Positions 41,595-51,213 of a stretch of 64,000 nucleotides of DNA are shown one piece after another. The notes beneath the pieces are model-generated. The model made no database searches, was not told the DNA's origin, and saw only the letters and a list, made by a program, of their open reading frames with translations. This stretch comes from Leptospira kobayashii (GTDB taxonomy: Bacteria; Spirochaetota; Leptospiria; Leptospirales; Leptospiraceae): assembly GCF_003114835.2 (NCBI RefSeq), contig NZ_AP025028.1, positions 2,074,001 to 2,138,000 of the forward strand, read 5' to 3'. Position 1 is the first letter of the stretch, and each line of letters opens with the position of its first letter. Both the position numbers and the translations under genes were made by a program.

Positions 41595-43366
41595 CTCAAT
41601 CTCTTATCTCTATCTTCGACCATTCTTTCTTGTTCGTTTTTCTTTTGAATGGTCATACGATCGGATTTTTCCCTGTCTTCCAGAATATGCGGAGTCAAAA
41701 ATACCATTAGGTTTGTTTTTCTAAGTTGGTTTGTCGTTCTTCGGAAAAGATTTCCAATCAAAGGGATCTCACCTAAAATCGGGATCTTCTGAACCTTTTT
41801 TTGTCTATCGTTGGAAAGCAATCCCCCGATAACAATAGTTTGGATATTGTCCACTACGATTGTAGTTTTGATATCCCGTTTATTGAAGGTAGGGTTTCCT
41901 CCCGTTGCTTCGGAAGAAATTCCCGCAACGTTCTTAATTTCCTGGTATAAATCCAAAGTGATGCGGTTGTTTTTATTGATATGAGGAGTGAATTTTAATT
42001 TAATCCCTGTTGGTCGGTATTCAAAGTTCGCAACCGTTACAGCGTTGTCTCCACCTGTTCCCGCATTTCTGTTTTGGGTTCTGACGGGCACATCCTGTCC
42101 GACGTTGATCTCCGCTTCCTGATTGTCCAAAGTTAGAATTTGCGGAGCGGACAATACATTGAAGTTTTCATTTGTGGAATTGGCATTTAAGATACCTATG
42201 ATCTGTTCCCCACCTCTCTTTAAGAACCCAAGGGAGAATCCGGACAAAGTGTTTACGTTCGTAGGTCGACCGTTTTTATCAATAACCCCGCCCGTTGCCG
42301 CAAGACCTGTGTTAAACTGCCCATACGCCAGTTTTTGGTAACGCCAGTCGATACCGAAGTCGTTCAGATCCGTAGAGGTCAATTCCACGATCAAAACCTC
42401 GAGTAACACCTGTTTTCTGGCAGAGTCCAGAATTTTGATGATTTTTTTGATTTCTTCCCATTCTTGCGGGGTTGCAGTTACGATCAAAGAGTTGGATTCT
42501 TTGTGAGCGACTGCTTTGATTTTTTCCAGTTTTCCGCCGGGAGGACGGTTTTGATTTTGCGGAGTTGGAACAACAGGAGGAGGTTGTTTGATTTCTCCCC
42601 CTTCTGCGGGAGGACTTCCCGGCGGAGCGGTGGGAGCATCCGGCATATCCAATTTAACTAAAATTGCAGCCAATTTTTCAGCTTCATTGTATTCCAATGT
42701 ATAGATATGAATGTCTCCCGCCGAGGAAATCGCACCGGGGCCTTCGATTCTAACATCAAGATTATCAACTAACTTAAGTAACTTGTTAATGTCCGCAGTG
42801 GAACCTGAGAAAATTAAAGTGTTTTGATTTTTAGGAATGATGATATCGGTATCAACGGAAGTGACTCTTTTTAAGATCGGCTCGAGTTCGAGAGCATTTG
42901 AAAACTCCAAAGGAACGATTTGAGTGATCGTTTTATTCAAACCGATTTCACTTTCCGGAATCGGATCTTTTCCTATGCGAACGATTTGGGATTTGGCAAG
43001 TGCGTCCTTTATCTTTACCACTTTGATGAGATCGTTTTCTTCAATCAGACCGAAACCTTGGGACTCTAGCACGGATTTCATAAATCCGTAGGCATCATCG
43101 ACTTTGACTCTTTTCTGAGAGATGATCGTAACTTTTTTGCCTTTCACGGAATCATCAATCAGAATGTTTCTTTTGATGATGGCACTCATTCCCATAAGGA
43201 AATCTTTGAGTTCCGTATCTCTCCAATCCGCAGTAAAACTGACCGGCTCCGCACTGGAATTGTTTCCCGATTTGGATTTTAATTTTACCTTCTCTTGGGA
43301 GAAGGTAGGAGTCACAATCAGATAGAAAATAGCAAATAACAATAAAACTGCGAAATTTCGTTTCAT
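41591..43366 (-). CDS. gspD: Type II secretion secretin GspD
   Basis: The outer-membrane channel of the system, about 591 residues from the ATG at 43366. The signal [20 protein letters not shown] is followed by N0 to N3 periplasmic domains ([19 protein letters not shown] marks N0) with a Pro-rich linker containing NQNRPPGG, and the C-terminal secretin beta-domain with [11 protein letters not shown] and [20 protein letters not shown] longer frame from 43390 overlaps gspC, but the ATG one base after the gspC stop gives a clean signal peptide. No S-type pilotin lipoprotein gene is recognised. Confidence 0.94.
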   Translation of the reverse strand: MKRNFAVLLLFAIFYLIVTPTFSQEKVKLKSKSGNNSSAEPVSFTADWRDTELKDFLMGMSAIIKRNILIDDSVKGKKVTIISQKRVKVDDAYGFMKSVLESQGFGLIEENDLIKVVKIKDALAKSQIVRIGKDPIPESEIGLNKTITQIVPLEFSNALELEPILKRVTSVDTDIIIPKNQNTLIFSGSTADINKLLKLVDNLDVRIEGPGAISSAGDIHIYTLEYNEAEKLAAILVKLDMPDAPTAPPGSPPAEGGEIKQPPPVVPTPQNQNRPPGGKLEKIKAVAHKESNSLIVTATPQEWEEIKKIIKILDSARKQVLLEVLIVELTSTDLNDFGIDWRYQKLAYGQFNTGLAATGGVIDKNGRPTNVNTLSGFSLGFLKRGGEQIIGILNANSTNENFNVLSAPQILTLDNQEAEINVGQDVPVRTQNRNAGTGGDNAVTVANFEYRPTGIKLKFTPHINKNNRITLDLYQEIKNVAGISSEATGGNPTFNKRDIKTTIVVDNIQTIVIGGLLSNDRQKKVQKIPILGEIPLIGNLFRRTTNQLRKTNLMVFLTPHILEDREKSDRMTIQKKNEQERMVEDRDKRLR

Positions 43367-43367
43367 T

Positions 43368-44282
43368 CTAGTTCCGTATAATAAACTCATATGTGATAAT
43401 CTTGCCTTGTCTTTCCAAATCGATTGTAATTTTAGGAGCCTGTTTCACAGAACCCCAGATTTCTAACATTTTCTCAGTATCGTTCAAAGGCATTCCATTC
43501 ACCCTTCTCACAATGTCCCCGCTTCTGGCTCCCAAGGCATAAAAAACATGGTCTTTTGCAACTTGGTAGAGTTTGTATCCCTCAATCTTTCCATCAACTA
43601 AATGAGGTCCAAAACGGGCATTTTTATAAATGGTATTCGGATCTTTCAGTTTTCGGTTCACGTCTTCTCTGGAAAGGACTTTTTGAACCGTTTGAGTGGA
43701 GGCAAGTGGTGCAGGTGCTCCTTCCTCGGTTTTAGGGCGGATTCTTTCCTTAGCTTGAGCTGGGGTCTCGCCAATATTCACCCTTAGGCTTAAGCCACCC
43801 TTTTTCAACACTACATAATGTTGTTCTATGGATTGGACCTTATACCCTCCCACCATTTCCCCTACCGCATATTCTTCCGAGTCGTTGGCCGTTTTTTCCC
43901 GAATGGTCACCCGGGCAAAAGACCAATGTCCCGAAAGGGTTCCTGTAACAATCATTTGGTCCGCATCACCATTATCAGCTGCAATTTCGGGATCCAGATC
44001 CTGACCGTCGGGTCCTTTGTTACTTGCTTGGTTCGGATCATAAACCACTCCGCGAATCAAATTCCCGGAAACCAATTCTTCATAGGTGGTAACGGCAAGT
44101 ACCACTTCCTGTTTTGCTAATTTAGGTTTGGGGAGAGAAGCAAGACTCGCACCGGACTCCGTACTGAAAATAAGAAGTAAGATCAGTCGGGAAAGATAAG
44201 CCAATGAGAAAGAAAATAAAATAACCGCAGGTATAAGCGTAAAAAATTTATTACTTTGAATGCGTGCGAAAACAGAATTCAT
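43368..44282 (-). CDS. gspC: Type II secretion protein GspC with PDZ domain
   Basis: The 304-residue protein has a short cytoplasmic N-terminus, one membrane span (about 15-38), a homology region that contacts GspD, and a C-terminal PDZ domain (about 215-304) with [18 protein letters not shown]. The middle contains a Pro/Glu/Ala-rich linker. GspC bridges the inner platform and the secretin and helps choose substrates. It is the first canonical gsp gene, 30 bases after the LysM/M23 gene. Confidence 0.9.
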   Translation of the reverse strand: MNSVFARIQSNKFFTLIPAVILFSFSLAYLSRLILLLIFSTESGASLASLPKPKLAKQEVVLAVTTYEELVSGNLIRGVVYDPNQASNKGPDGQDLDPEIAADNGDADQMIVTGTLSGHWSFARVTIREKTANDSEEYAVGEMVGGYKVQSIEQHYVVLKKGGLSLRVNIGETPAQAKERIRPKTEEGAPAPLASTQTVQKVLSREDVNRKLKDPNTIYKNARFGPHLVDGKIEGYKLYQVAKDHVFYALGARSGDIVRRVNGMPLNDTEKMLEIWGSVKQAPKITIDLERQGKIITYEFIIRN

Positions 44283-44312
44283 AAGCGATGTTCCCTTGGG
44301 AACAGTTCCCTT

Positions 44313-45299
44313 TTAAATCCCAGCAACTTCCGATTTCGGGAGTTTGGTTACGAACTTTTCTGTGAAATTAAGTGCAGTTTCTGGGTTCATCAGTTTTCCA
44401 TTGCGAAAAACCTCAAAATGAAGGTGGGCGCCAGTAGCAGTCCCTGTTCTTCCTACGGCAGCGATGACTCTTCCCATTTTAACAGCTTCCCCCACCTCAA
44501 CTAAAATCTGTGAGCAATGGGCGTAAACCGTTTTATATCCATTTTTGTGTTGGATGATGACTGAGTTTCCGTAACCGCCGTTTCTTCCTGTGAAAATCAC
44601 TTCCCCATCAGCAGAGGCAAGAACCGCGGTTCCCACTTTTGCAGCCAGATCTAGGCCGGTATGATAAACACGGTTGTATTTATTAAACGGATCCACTCTT
44701 CTTCCGTAACGGGAAGTCACTCTGCTTTGCGGGACAGGAAGGATGAAGATCTTTTTTTTGATCACCCGGGAAGAAGAAGCATTTTTGGTTTGGACCGGAA
44801 TCTCTAAAATTTGTCCCAATTTTAAATTGGTGGAAACAAGTGAATTGTGTTTTTTGATCCGGGCAACATCAGAACCGAAAGCACGGGAGATTTTAGAAAG
44901 ATTATCCTTTTTTTGGACGGTATACTTTTTAATTACGATTCCGGACTCATGAACTACGGTATTGCTGATCACAGGAGAAACATTGATGTATTTGGGAAGG
45001 TCGAAGGAAGCGACTTCCTCATCTTCTTCTTCTCCGGAATTGATCCCCATCGCAAATAATTTCTGGATTTCGGCATCTTGGTTTCCAAAGAGCTTAAACA
45101 TGCCGGAAGATTGAGGTGTCGTGAGAGATCTTTCCACTTCCTCGTTAAAACGGGCAAATGGGTTGGCTTGGAGGCCGGCTGTCAAAAAAAGACAGGTAGA
45201 TACCAGAAAAATCCTTCTCACATAAAAAATATCGGATAAGAAACCAATGAATCTTGAATTTAAGAAAAAGAAAGAAATCGCATGTAAAAATCGAAGCAT
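44313..45299 (-). CDS. LysM and M23 peptidase domain protein
   Basis: The 328-residue exported protein has an N-terminal hydrophobic leader, a LysM peptidoglycan-binding domain at about residues 124-172 (YTVQKKDNLSKISRAFGSD) and a C-terminal M23 (LytM) metallopeptidase domain. Motifs HTGLDLAAKVG and HLHFEVFRNG provide the zinc ligands. A GTG at 45221 would give a shorter, cleaner signal peptide. Position at the head of the gsp operon suggests that it remodels peptidoglycan for the secretin, which is an inference. It may also act in cell separation. Confidence 0.9.
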   Translation of the reverse strand: MLRFLHAISFFFLNSRFIGFLSDIFYVRRIFLVSTCLFLTAGLQANPFARFNEEVERSLTTPQSSGMFKLFGNQDAEIQKLFAMGINSGEEEDEEVASFDLPKYINVSPVISNTVVHESGIVIKKYTVQKKDNLSKISRAFGSDVARIKKHNSLVSTNLKLGQILEIPVQTKNASSSRVIKKKIFILPVPQSRVTSRYGRRVDPFNKYNRVYHTGLDLAAKVGTAVLASADGEVIFTGRNGGYGNSVIIQHKNGYKTVYAHCSQILVEVGEAVKMGRVIAAVGRTGTATGAHLHFEVFRNGKLMNPETALNFTEKFVTKLPKSEVAGI

Positions 45300-45310
45300 C
45301 CCAAACCTAA

Positions 45311-45691
45311 CTACTTTTTTGTTTTTTTATCTTTCGGTTCAAAGACTTGAAACTTATCCTGAACCCAGGCATCAACGTCTTCGAACTCGTATTTTAATTT
45401 TTTCACATCTTCATTGATTATGTAGGCAGCAAGCTTGCCTACGGAGTTCTCTCTCGACTCATTCGCCGGATAGAACTTAAGTTTGAGTAAGGATGGGGTG
45501 GATTCCACATAGATTCGCACCTGAGTGCCTTTTTTCCAAATCTCTTCGGGAGAGAGACGCACATCTTCTTTGAGGAGATAAACTTTCTCATCATAATAAG
45601 CGTTAATCTCTCTTAATCTTTCTTTTTCAATCAATCTATGAGAACAACTAAAGAAGAAGAGCAAAATGAATAATAAATGGAACCGAAACAA
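45311..45691 (-). CDS. Type II secretion-associated lipoprotein (first operon gene)
   Basis: The 126-residue protein starts with a hydrophobic leader ending in FFSCSH, so it is a probable lipoprotein. The mature part is charged with a Lys-rich tail. Its TTG start follows a GGTAGG-type ribosome site formed by a short GTAG repeat. It leads the gsp operon and might act like a pilotin for GspD, but it shows no clear similarity to GspS; that role is a guess. Confidence 0.7.
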   Translation of the reverse strand: MFRFHLLFILLFFFSCSHRLIEKERLREINAYYDEKVYLLKEDVRLSPEEIWKKGTQVRIYVESTPSLLKLKFYPANESRENSVGKLAAYIINEDVKKLKYEFEDVDAWVQDKFQVFEPKDKKTKK

Positions 45692-45812
45692 CCTACCTAC
45701 CTAAACAAACTCTTTGAAAAGAGAACAGAATTTGCTTAAAAAAGAAAGCTAATTTTTATTTTTTCGAACCAAACACCGATAATTCCCGCCTATTCCTTTT
45801 ATACAGGTATAT

Positions 45813-47294
45813 ATGTTTCCACAATTGGCAGAAGTAACGAGTTTGCATTTAGAGAAAAGAGGAGCGAGTCCCATCCAGGTTGAAATCGGGATTAAAAAAG
45901 GACTTCCTTTGTTCCATCTTTTGGGAAATGCCTCGCAAAGTATGAAGGAATCCAGAGATCGGATCAGAATGGCGATGGAAGCAAGTGGATTTTCCTTTCC
46001 CATGGATACGATCGTGGTCAATCTCACCCCCTCTCACCTAGCAAAGAAATGCGCTTTTTTGGATCTGGCCATTGCCATAGGTATTTTAAAAGCTACAGGA
46101 CAGGCGAAATTTTCTTTTCCCGAAAATACGATTATACTGGGGTCTCTCAGTTTGAATGGAAATGTACTCGGAGAAAGAGATCTTCTTCCTTTGCTTTGGT
46201 TCCGAAACTTTTCGGAAACTGACACTGTGATTTTGCCCGGATCTCTTCGGGGGGAAATCATCCCGCAGGGAAACTACATATTCTTAGAAAGCCTGAGTGA
46301 TTTGTCTTTTCCCTCCACCGTGGAAAAAACAGCAAAATGCGAAATCCCTTTGATCGGAGAGCCGGAAGAATCCTGGTCTTCCGCATTTCTCTCCGATTCC
46401 CAATCTGCTGCCTTGTACCAGCTCTGTATTGCCGCTTTAGGACGTCATCATACTCTTTTGATAGGAAACCCCGGGGAAGGCAAAACGATGCTCGCTAAAA
46501 TGCTGAGCTCTCTTTTACCAAGCTGGACCAAAGAAGAAGTGGAGTCCACTTTCAAAGGAAGCCTTAGTACGGTTTTATATGGGCGGGCATTGGAAGTAGG
46601 AAAACGTCCGTTTCGCTCCCCCCACCATACTTGCACCGAACAATCCCTGGTAGGAGGAGGAACTCCGATCCAACCGGGAGAAATATCGCTCGCCCAAGGA
46701 GGGATTTTGTTTTTAGACGAATTGGGAGAATTCAAAGAAAAATCCATAGAAAGCCTGAGGGAGCCTATGGAAGAAAAAAGAATTCATATAACGCGCGTAA
46801 ATGGAAAAGAAATATTGCCTGCGGATTGTATGATTTTGGGCGCGATGAACCCCTGCCCTTGCGGAAATTACGGAAGCAAAAAACTTTGCAATTGTTCCCA
46901 TCAGAGAATCAGATCTTATTTAAGAAAATTATCAGGGCCCTTTCTGGACAGAATCTGTTTGGTGATTTCTCTTTTTTCCAATGATGAAAAGAGAAAAGTT
47001 CAAATCAAAGAAAAGGACATGAAACAAAAACTGGAAGATAGTTTTCAATTCAGGCAAGAAAGAATGGCAAGTGAAAGTTGGAAACGGAAACCAAATCTTA
47101 TAAAAGAAGATCTCTTGGAGGAATACTGTAAAAAATACAAAATAAACAATTTCTCCTTTCGAAAAAGAAGAGATTGGATGTCTCTATCCAGAACTGTTGC
47201 GGATTGGAACCTATCATCTGAAATAGAGGGGAAACATTTTTTAGAAGCATTTGAAATGATTTCATCCGGAAGTTGGTTACAAGAATTTTGTTAA
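45813..47294 (+). CDS. comM: ComM/YifB-type MoxR-like AAA+ ATPase
   Basis: The 493-residue protein is ComM (Mg-chelatase-like), a hexameric helicase that helps branch migration during natural transformation. An N-terminal domain of S5 fold type precedes Walker A GNPGEGKT (218-225), with the ComM signature FRSPHHTCTEQSLVGGG and LDELGEF. A zinc-like CPCGNYG segment is present. It is transcribed divergently from the gsp operon. Lep­tospiral natural transformation is not shown by this; dprA is not in the window. Confidence 0.95.
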   Translation: MFPQLAEVTSLHLEKRGASPIQVEIGIKKGLPLFHLLGNASQSMKESRDRIRMAMEASGFSFPMDTIVVNLTPSHLAKKCAFLDLAIAIGILKATGQAKFSFPENTIILGSLSLNGNVLGERDLLPLLWFRNFSETDTVILPGSLRGEIIPQGNYIFLESLSDLSFPSTVEKTAKCEIPLIGEPEESWSSAFLSDSQSAALYQLCIAALGRHHTLLIGNPGEGKTMLAKMLSSLLPSWTKEEVESTFKGSLSTVLYGRALEVGKRPFRSPHHTCTEQSLVGGGTPIQPGEISLAQGGILFLDELGEFKEKSIESLREPMEEKRIHITRVNGKEILPADCMILGAMNPCPCGNYGSKKLCNCSHQRIRSYLRKLSGPFLDRICLVISLFSNDEKRKVQIKEKDMKQKLEDSFQFRQERMASESWKRKPNLIKEDLLEEYCKKYKINNFSFRKRRDWMSLSRTVADWNLSSEIEGKHFLEAFEMISSGSWLQEFC

Positions 47295-47295
47295 C

Positions 47296-47496
47296 CTACT
47301 TCGAGATAAAATGAGAGATTTCCATAGCTATTTTATTGATCGCATAATCCATATAAGCCGGATCATTTACTTTTTTCTTATAAGTAGCGCTTTTTTTCTC
47401 GATTGTGGATGCCATTCCCCTTTTGCGCAAAAGAACGGGATCCGGTCCGAATTCATCGGTTTCAGCAAGATTTCCTAATATACTAAATTGTCTCAT
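47296..47496 (-). CDS. Small conserved-looking protein of unknown function (66 aa)
   Basis: The 66-residue protein is soluble and basic, with a central RKRGMAS segment and a helical C-terminus. Its ATG has a good AAGGAAG ribosome site, which supports a real gene. It lies at the tail of the rpsP-yraN gene group and is convergent with comM (one base between stops). Function unknown; its leader contains two hairpins. Confidence 0.55.
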   Translation of the reverse strand: MRQFSILGNLAETDEFGPDPVLLRKRGMASTIEKKSATYKKKVNDPAYMDYAINKIAMEISHFISK

Positions 47497-47521
47497 GAGT
47501 TACTTCCTTGTAACGAACATA

Positions 47522-47554
47522 CTCTCATCCTTGAGAGCAGATCCCGTTAGGGAT
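47522..47554. other. Two adjacent hairpins in front of the 66-aa gene
   Basis: CTCTCA-tcct-TGAGAG and ATCCC-gtta-GGGAT are separated by three bases. Each could fold in the 5' leader of the small gene or in a yraN read-through transcript. No T-run follows, so they are not typical terminators. Confidence 0.4.
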
Positions 47555-47598
47555 ACTGAATCCATCGGCGGGTAAGAAAAAACCCTTGATGAAGTATT

Positions 47599-47943
47599 TT
47601 AGAATAGATGGGAATAAAAACTCACTTCCCTTTTTTCGTTTATATGGAGCAAACAAAATGACACTGTTAGGTGAGAAAGCGCGGGATAAGTTTTGGTCAG
47701 ATAATAATATACCTTCCTCATTCGATTCTTTTTTGTCTCATTAAAGACCTGCAAAGGATGGAAATGGCGGGTTTGGTTCCAGGTTTTTACCTCGGTGCAA
47801 TAAAGAACTTCCCCGGAGAAGCTGATTATGTCCAATTCCCCGAATCTATTTCTGAAATTGGAAATGAGTATGGAATGTCCCAGGGAATCCAGGTAATCCG
47901 CTCCGAAATCCTCTCCCCATTTGCCTAACTCTGTTTTTTTCAC
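47599..47943 (-). CDS. yraN: YraN/UPF0102 family nuclease-fold protein
   Basis: The 114-residue protein is the YraN family, with the nuclease-like signature GKWGEDFGADYLDSLG, then FRNRFGELDIIS and an EVKTW motif of the restriction-endonuclease-like (PD-(D/E)XK) fold. Exact function is unknown; the family often lies near rnhB, dprA and rplS. GTG start, seven bases after the HD-GYP gene. Confidence 0.88.
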   Translation of the reverse strand: MKKTELGKWGEDFGADYLDSLGHSILISNFRNRFGELDIISFSGEVLYCTEVKTWNQTRHFHPLQVFNETKKNRMRKVYYYLTKTYPALSHLTVSFCLLHINEKREVSFYSHLF

Positions 47944-47950
47944 CGATATT

Positions 47951-49144
47951 TTAATAAATTTGAGCGAACGGGATGGCTTTTTGGATGTACGTATTCAAAT
48001 CGATCATCAAATCCACAAATTCCAAAAGTTTCAACCGATTGCCTTCAGCATCTTTTGTTATGCGAATGACCGGACGGAGAGGTTTGTCTTTGTTGGAATC
48101 AATTACGATTCCGGTTCGATTATCAGACAATAAAACTCCCGATCCGATGGGAAACATTCCCAGTTTATTTAGAAACAACCGAACCATTTTCAAATCGAAA
48201 CGATTTACATTCACACTGATCATAAGTTTCATCGCATCATAAGGAAGAAATGCGGGTCGATAAGGTCTAGTTGCTATCATTGCGGAAAACTGATCCGCAA
48301 TCATAAATACCCTTGTCAGTTCTTCCATTTCGTTGGAAGTGATCTTCTGAGGATAACCGGTACCGTCCACCGCTTCATGGTGTTGAAGGGCAACGATCGC
48401 AAGTGAGTTTTTAAGTTTCAATCTTTGAGTGAGAATTTGATAACCTGTAACGGGATGCCTTTTGATCGTCTTATGATCCAGCTCCGTTAAAGCTGTTTTT
48501 TTCTCGGAAACTTCTTCCGGAACAGTGACCATTCCCATGTCTGCAAATATGGCGGCGATTGCCAGATCAATCAGCTTGGGCCTCGAAAACTCCAAATAAG
48601 TTCCGAGCAGAATGGAAAAAAAGGTCGCATAACAGATATGAGAATATAGATAATAACCCGAATGGGAATGTGCAAATAATAAAATGGGCAACTGCGGATT
48701 TGATTTTACATGATCAGTGATTCTCTCTGCAATATCACGAAATTCCCTGATTTCAGTGTATTTTCCTTCGGAAGCGGATCTGTATGTTTTTTGAACCAGC
48801 TCGAAACAGTCTTTGAATAAAGCGGTAAACTCCACTTTATTGCCATTTGCTTTATCCAGGATATACTTTCCCCGAGCGGAAGTCTCATCATTATGAGATA
48901 AAGGGAGATTTGTATCGAGGTAATTGGAATTTTCGGAACTTGCTTTGATGGATTCTTTCTCAGTAACAAGTTCCCCGTCCGTAAGAACAAAAGAAATTCC
49001 GAATTGTCTGAGTCTGTCTAAGTCCTGCTGGGTGATAGGTTGTCCAGAGCTCACGAGCACCGTGTCTTTGTCTAAGTAAACCGAACGGTTGAATTTTGTT
49101 CCTGCCGCCAGGTCTTGAATCGGTATCTTTCGCATGTTTGGCAA
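47951..49144 (-). CDS. HD-GYP-family protein with a degenerate metal site
   Basis: The 397-residue protein has a DUF3391-like N-terminal region (about 6-60) and an HD-GYP domain (about 160-320). The family normally degrades cyclic di-GMP. The HHE (255-257) and GTGYP (261-265) motifs and His169/His230 are present, but the HD dyad segment HDxGK reads ADMGM (201-205), losing the His and the Lys. The protein may be inactive as a phosphodiesterase and work as a sensor or scaffold. The TTG at 49144 or the ATG at 49135 may be the start; it lies between flhB-like and yraN. Confidence 0.85.
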   Translation of the reverse strand: MPNMRKIPIQDLAAGTKFNRSVYLDKDTVLVSSGQPITQQDLDRLRQFGISFVLTDGELVTEKESIKASSENSNYLDTNLPLSHNDETSARGKYILDKANGNKVEFTALFKDCFELVQKTYRSASEGKYTEIREFRDIAERITDHVKSNPQLPILLFAHSHSGYYLYSHICYATFFSILLGTYLEFSRPKLIDLAIAAIFADMGMVTVPEEVSEKKTALTELDHKTIKRHPVTGYQILTQRLKLKNSLAIVALQHHEAVDGTGYPQKITSNEMEELTRVFMIADQFSAMIATRPYRPAFLPYDAMKLMISVNVNRFDLKMVRLFLNKLGMFPIGSGVLLSDNRTGIVIDSNKDKPLRPVIRITKDAEGNRLKLLEFVDLMIDLNTYIQKAIPFAQIY

Positions 49145-49169
49145 ATTTTACTATGAAGTTGCTATGGGA

Positions 49170-49430
49170 TCAATTGTTTTTCTCATTTTGTAGGGAAAGT
49201 AGATATCGGAATATAACCGAGACGGAATCGTAAAGTTCCCTGGGGATTTCAGTGCCTACGGGGAGTTTGGCAAGAGAATCCGCCAATAGTTTATCTTCGA
49301 TCAGATTGATTTCATTTTCTTCCGCAATCTTACAGATTTGTTCCGCCTTTCTTCCTTCTGCGGAAGCAAGTACAAATGGGGCTTTATGAATCTTGGAATC
49401 AAACTGAAGCGCGACTGCTTTCTTTTTCAC
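49170..49430 (-). CDS. Free FlhB C-terminal domain protein (FlhX/YlqH type)
   Basis: The 86-residue protein is a stand-alone copy of the cytoplasmic C-terminal domain of the flagellar export protein FlhB: VALQFDSKIHKAPFVLASAEG, AEENEINLIEDKLLADSLAKL and EIPRELYDSVSVIFRYL. The NPTH autocleavage site and membrane part are absent. In Bacillus the equivalent YlqH lies after rnhB and ylqG, exactly as here. It may interact with the export gate or hook-length control. GTG start overlapping the upstream gene. Confidence 0.85.
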   Translation of the reverse strand: MKKKAVALQFDSKIHKAPFVLASAEGRKAEQICKIAEENEINLIEDKLLADSLAKLPVGTEIPRELYDSVSVIFRYLLSLQNEKNN

Positions 49431-50083
49431 GCGAACATCCCTCGGATCTCGGATTCGAATTCAGCAGAATCTCTGTTAGGTTCCATAAAGAAACGGATCT
49501 CTCCAATCCCTGAAAAAGCGGGCTTTAGTTTGGGAATATCCTTTTTCAACCTAGTTAAAGTGTGAGGCAAATTCGCTTTCATTTCCAAAATTCCTTCTTC
49601 GGGAGAAGAATTTGAAAAATAGAACAAAATCCATATTTTTCCCGTAATCAAAGATTCGAACAAAGCGCAAAAATAATAATCCGCCTCTCCTTCTTTCTGA
49701 AAAAAACCTTCAAAGGAACGTTTCTTCTTCTTATCCTGGAAATGAATTCTGTTTTTGGTCCATTGGATTTCAGGAAAGAGAAAATTCCAAAGAGGTTTCC
49801 ATTCGATGGATTTCGGATCGGACTTCTCCGTTGCATGTTGCCATTGTTCCGTCTTGGATTCATTAAAGAATCCGTTTCGTATTTTCAGAAAAGAAGCTAA
49901 CTCTTGTTTATTGCTTCCCGACCAATCGGGATTTTTAAGATTGTTTTTTAAAAGTTGTGAAGTATGGGTTCCATGAACCGGAACAGAGGATTTGAACTCT
50001 TTCGGATCAACCAGCTTTTCATTCCACCTACCTTGGGTAGATAGAAAGGTTCTTAGAATTAAGGAATCAAGCGAGTGGATCAT
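49427..50083 (-). CDS. Unknown protein in the YlqG position
   Basis: The 218-residue protein has no clear family. The charged N-terminal half and the compact C-terminal half, with FYFSNSSPEEGILEMKANLP and RFFMEPNR, could suit a FliK-like C-terminal domain. Position between rnhB and an FlhB-domain gene matches ylqG of Bacillus, which is FliK-like. The start overlaps rnhB by 17 bases and the stop overlaps the FlhB-like start. Function is inferred from synteny only. Confidence 0.6.
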   Translation of the reverse strand: MIHSLDSLILRTFLSTQGRWNEKLVDPKEFKSSVPVHGTHTSQLLKNNLKNPDWSGSNKQELASFLKIRNGFFNESKTEQWQHATEKSDPKSIEWKPLWNFLFPEIQWTKNRIHFQDKKKKRSFEGFFQKEGEADYYFCALFESLITGKIWILFYFSNSSPEEGILEMKANLPHTLTRLKKDIPKLKPAFSGIGEIRFFMEPNRDSAEFESEIRGMFA

Positions 50084-50762
50084 TTGGAAATAGTTCTTCT
50101 TTCACTACTTCCTCTCGGAGAAATTTTAAAAAACTCAACCTATGGATTCTGGAAATTCCCAGTTTTTTGACCTGATTTCGATGGAATTCGGTTCCATAAC
50201 CCTTATGTTTGGCAAACCCGTAACCGGGAAAGACAGTTTCCATTTTCTCCATCCAATCATCCCTATAGGTTTTAGCAAGAACCGATGCGGCGGAAATGCT
50301 AGGCATAAGATCATCTCCTTTTGGCAATGAGAAGTAACCTTCGATTGGTTTGGAGATTTTAATTTTATAATTCCCATCCACAAATAGAAACGGATGAGGG
50401 ATAAGATTTTTAGGGATGGAACGGTTGATTCCGTAAAAGATAGCTTGATTGATATTGTAACGATCGATAAACTTATGAGAAACAAACACGACTCGCCAAA
50501 CTTTCGCTAGTTTTTTAACTTCTTCCGCAAAAAATCTTCTTTTTTCCAAACTCAAAAGTTTGGAATCCCGAATTCCTTTCAGAACTTCCCCGGATTGGAT
50601 TTTTTCTATTGTTTCAATATCAAACGAGACCATGCCTATAGCGACAGGGCCGGCTAATGTGCCGCGCCCGGCTTCGTCAATGGAGAGAATGGGGAGATGT
50701 TTGGGAAGGGAAAGCTCCGGAAAGTAAGGCCTTTTCGGAGCTTTGTCGAAAGAAAGATCTAT
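50067..50762 (-). CDS. rnhB: Ribonuclease HII; start codon non-canonical or lost
   Basis: This is RNase HII, which removes ribonucleotides from DNA. The catalytic motif [11 protein letters not shown] is followed by LFVDGN and [13 protein letters not shown], so all four acidic ligands are visible. From the first ATG (50633) the protein would lack DEAGRG. The frame stays open upstream to a TGA near 50825 but contains no ATG, GTG or TTG. Candidates are ATA at 50762-50760, which overlaps the rplS TAG just as an ATG would (GCATAG), or ATT codons just before DEAGRG. From the ATA the protein has 231 residues and DEAGRG falls at 29-34. Start therefore uncertain; the enzyme identity is not. Confidence 0.88.
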   Translation of the reverse strand: MDLSFDKAPKRPYFPELSLPKHLPILSIDEAGRGTLAGPVAIGMVSFDIETIEKIQSGEVLKGIRDSKLLSLEKRRFFAEEVKKLAKVWRVVFVSHKFIDRYNINQAIFYGINRSIPKNLIPHPFLFVDGNYKIKISKPIEGYFSLPKGDDLMPSISAASVLAKTYRDDWMEKMETVFPGYGFAKHKGYGTEFHRNQVKKLGISRIHRLSFLKFLREEVVKEELFPNDPLA

Positions 50763-51205
50763 GCCGGTTGAGCGGATTCGGCAGCAGCTGCTTTCGTTGC
50801 AGCAGTTTTGGTAGCAATCGCCTCATCCTGTCTTTTTTTCTCTTTGGCAACCATTGCTTGGCCACCTTTTCTTTCTTTGATTCTTCCCGACTTACCTGTT
50901 TTTTCACGTAAGTAGTAAAGTTTAGCACGTCTTACACTACCTTTTCTAACCAACTCTAATCTTGCGATTCGAGGGCTATGAAGAGGGAAAATTCTTTCCA
51001 CTCCGATATCATAAGAAATACGTCTTACTGTAAAAGTTTTGCTTGCGCCTTTGTTGGAAATCGAGATCACAACGCCTTCATAAACCTGGATTCTTTCTTT
51101 TCCAGATTCAACAATTTTGTAATGAACTTTAATCGTATCACCGATTTCAAAATTGAGCTCGTTTTTAAACTCGCCTTCTAGCGCCTTTTCTAAGATCTGA
51201 TTCAT
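50759..51205 (-). CDS. rplS: 50S ribosomal protein L19
   Basis: The 148-residue protein is L19, found at the 30S/50S interface. The core (about 1-112) has the usual [10 protein letters not shown] and [20 protein letters not shown]. The C-terminal 35 residues are an Ala/Lys-rich extension ([19 protein letters not shown]) not present in E. coli L19. It follows trmD and its stop overlaps the possible rnhB ATA start. Confidence 0.97.
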   Translation of the reverse strand: MNQILEKALEGEFKNELNFEIGDTIKVHYKIVESGKERIQVYEGVVISISNKGASKTFTVRRISYDIGVERIFPLHSPRIARLELVRKGSVRRAKLYYLREKTGKSGRIKERKGGQAMVAKEKKRQDEAIATKTAATKAAAAESAQPA

Positions 51206-51213
51206 GGCTTCCT

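Noticed and set aside
50067..50633. rnhB starting at the ATG at 50633
   Set aside because: This would remove the DEAGRG catalytic motif, which is present in frame just upstream.
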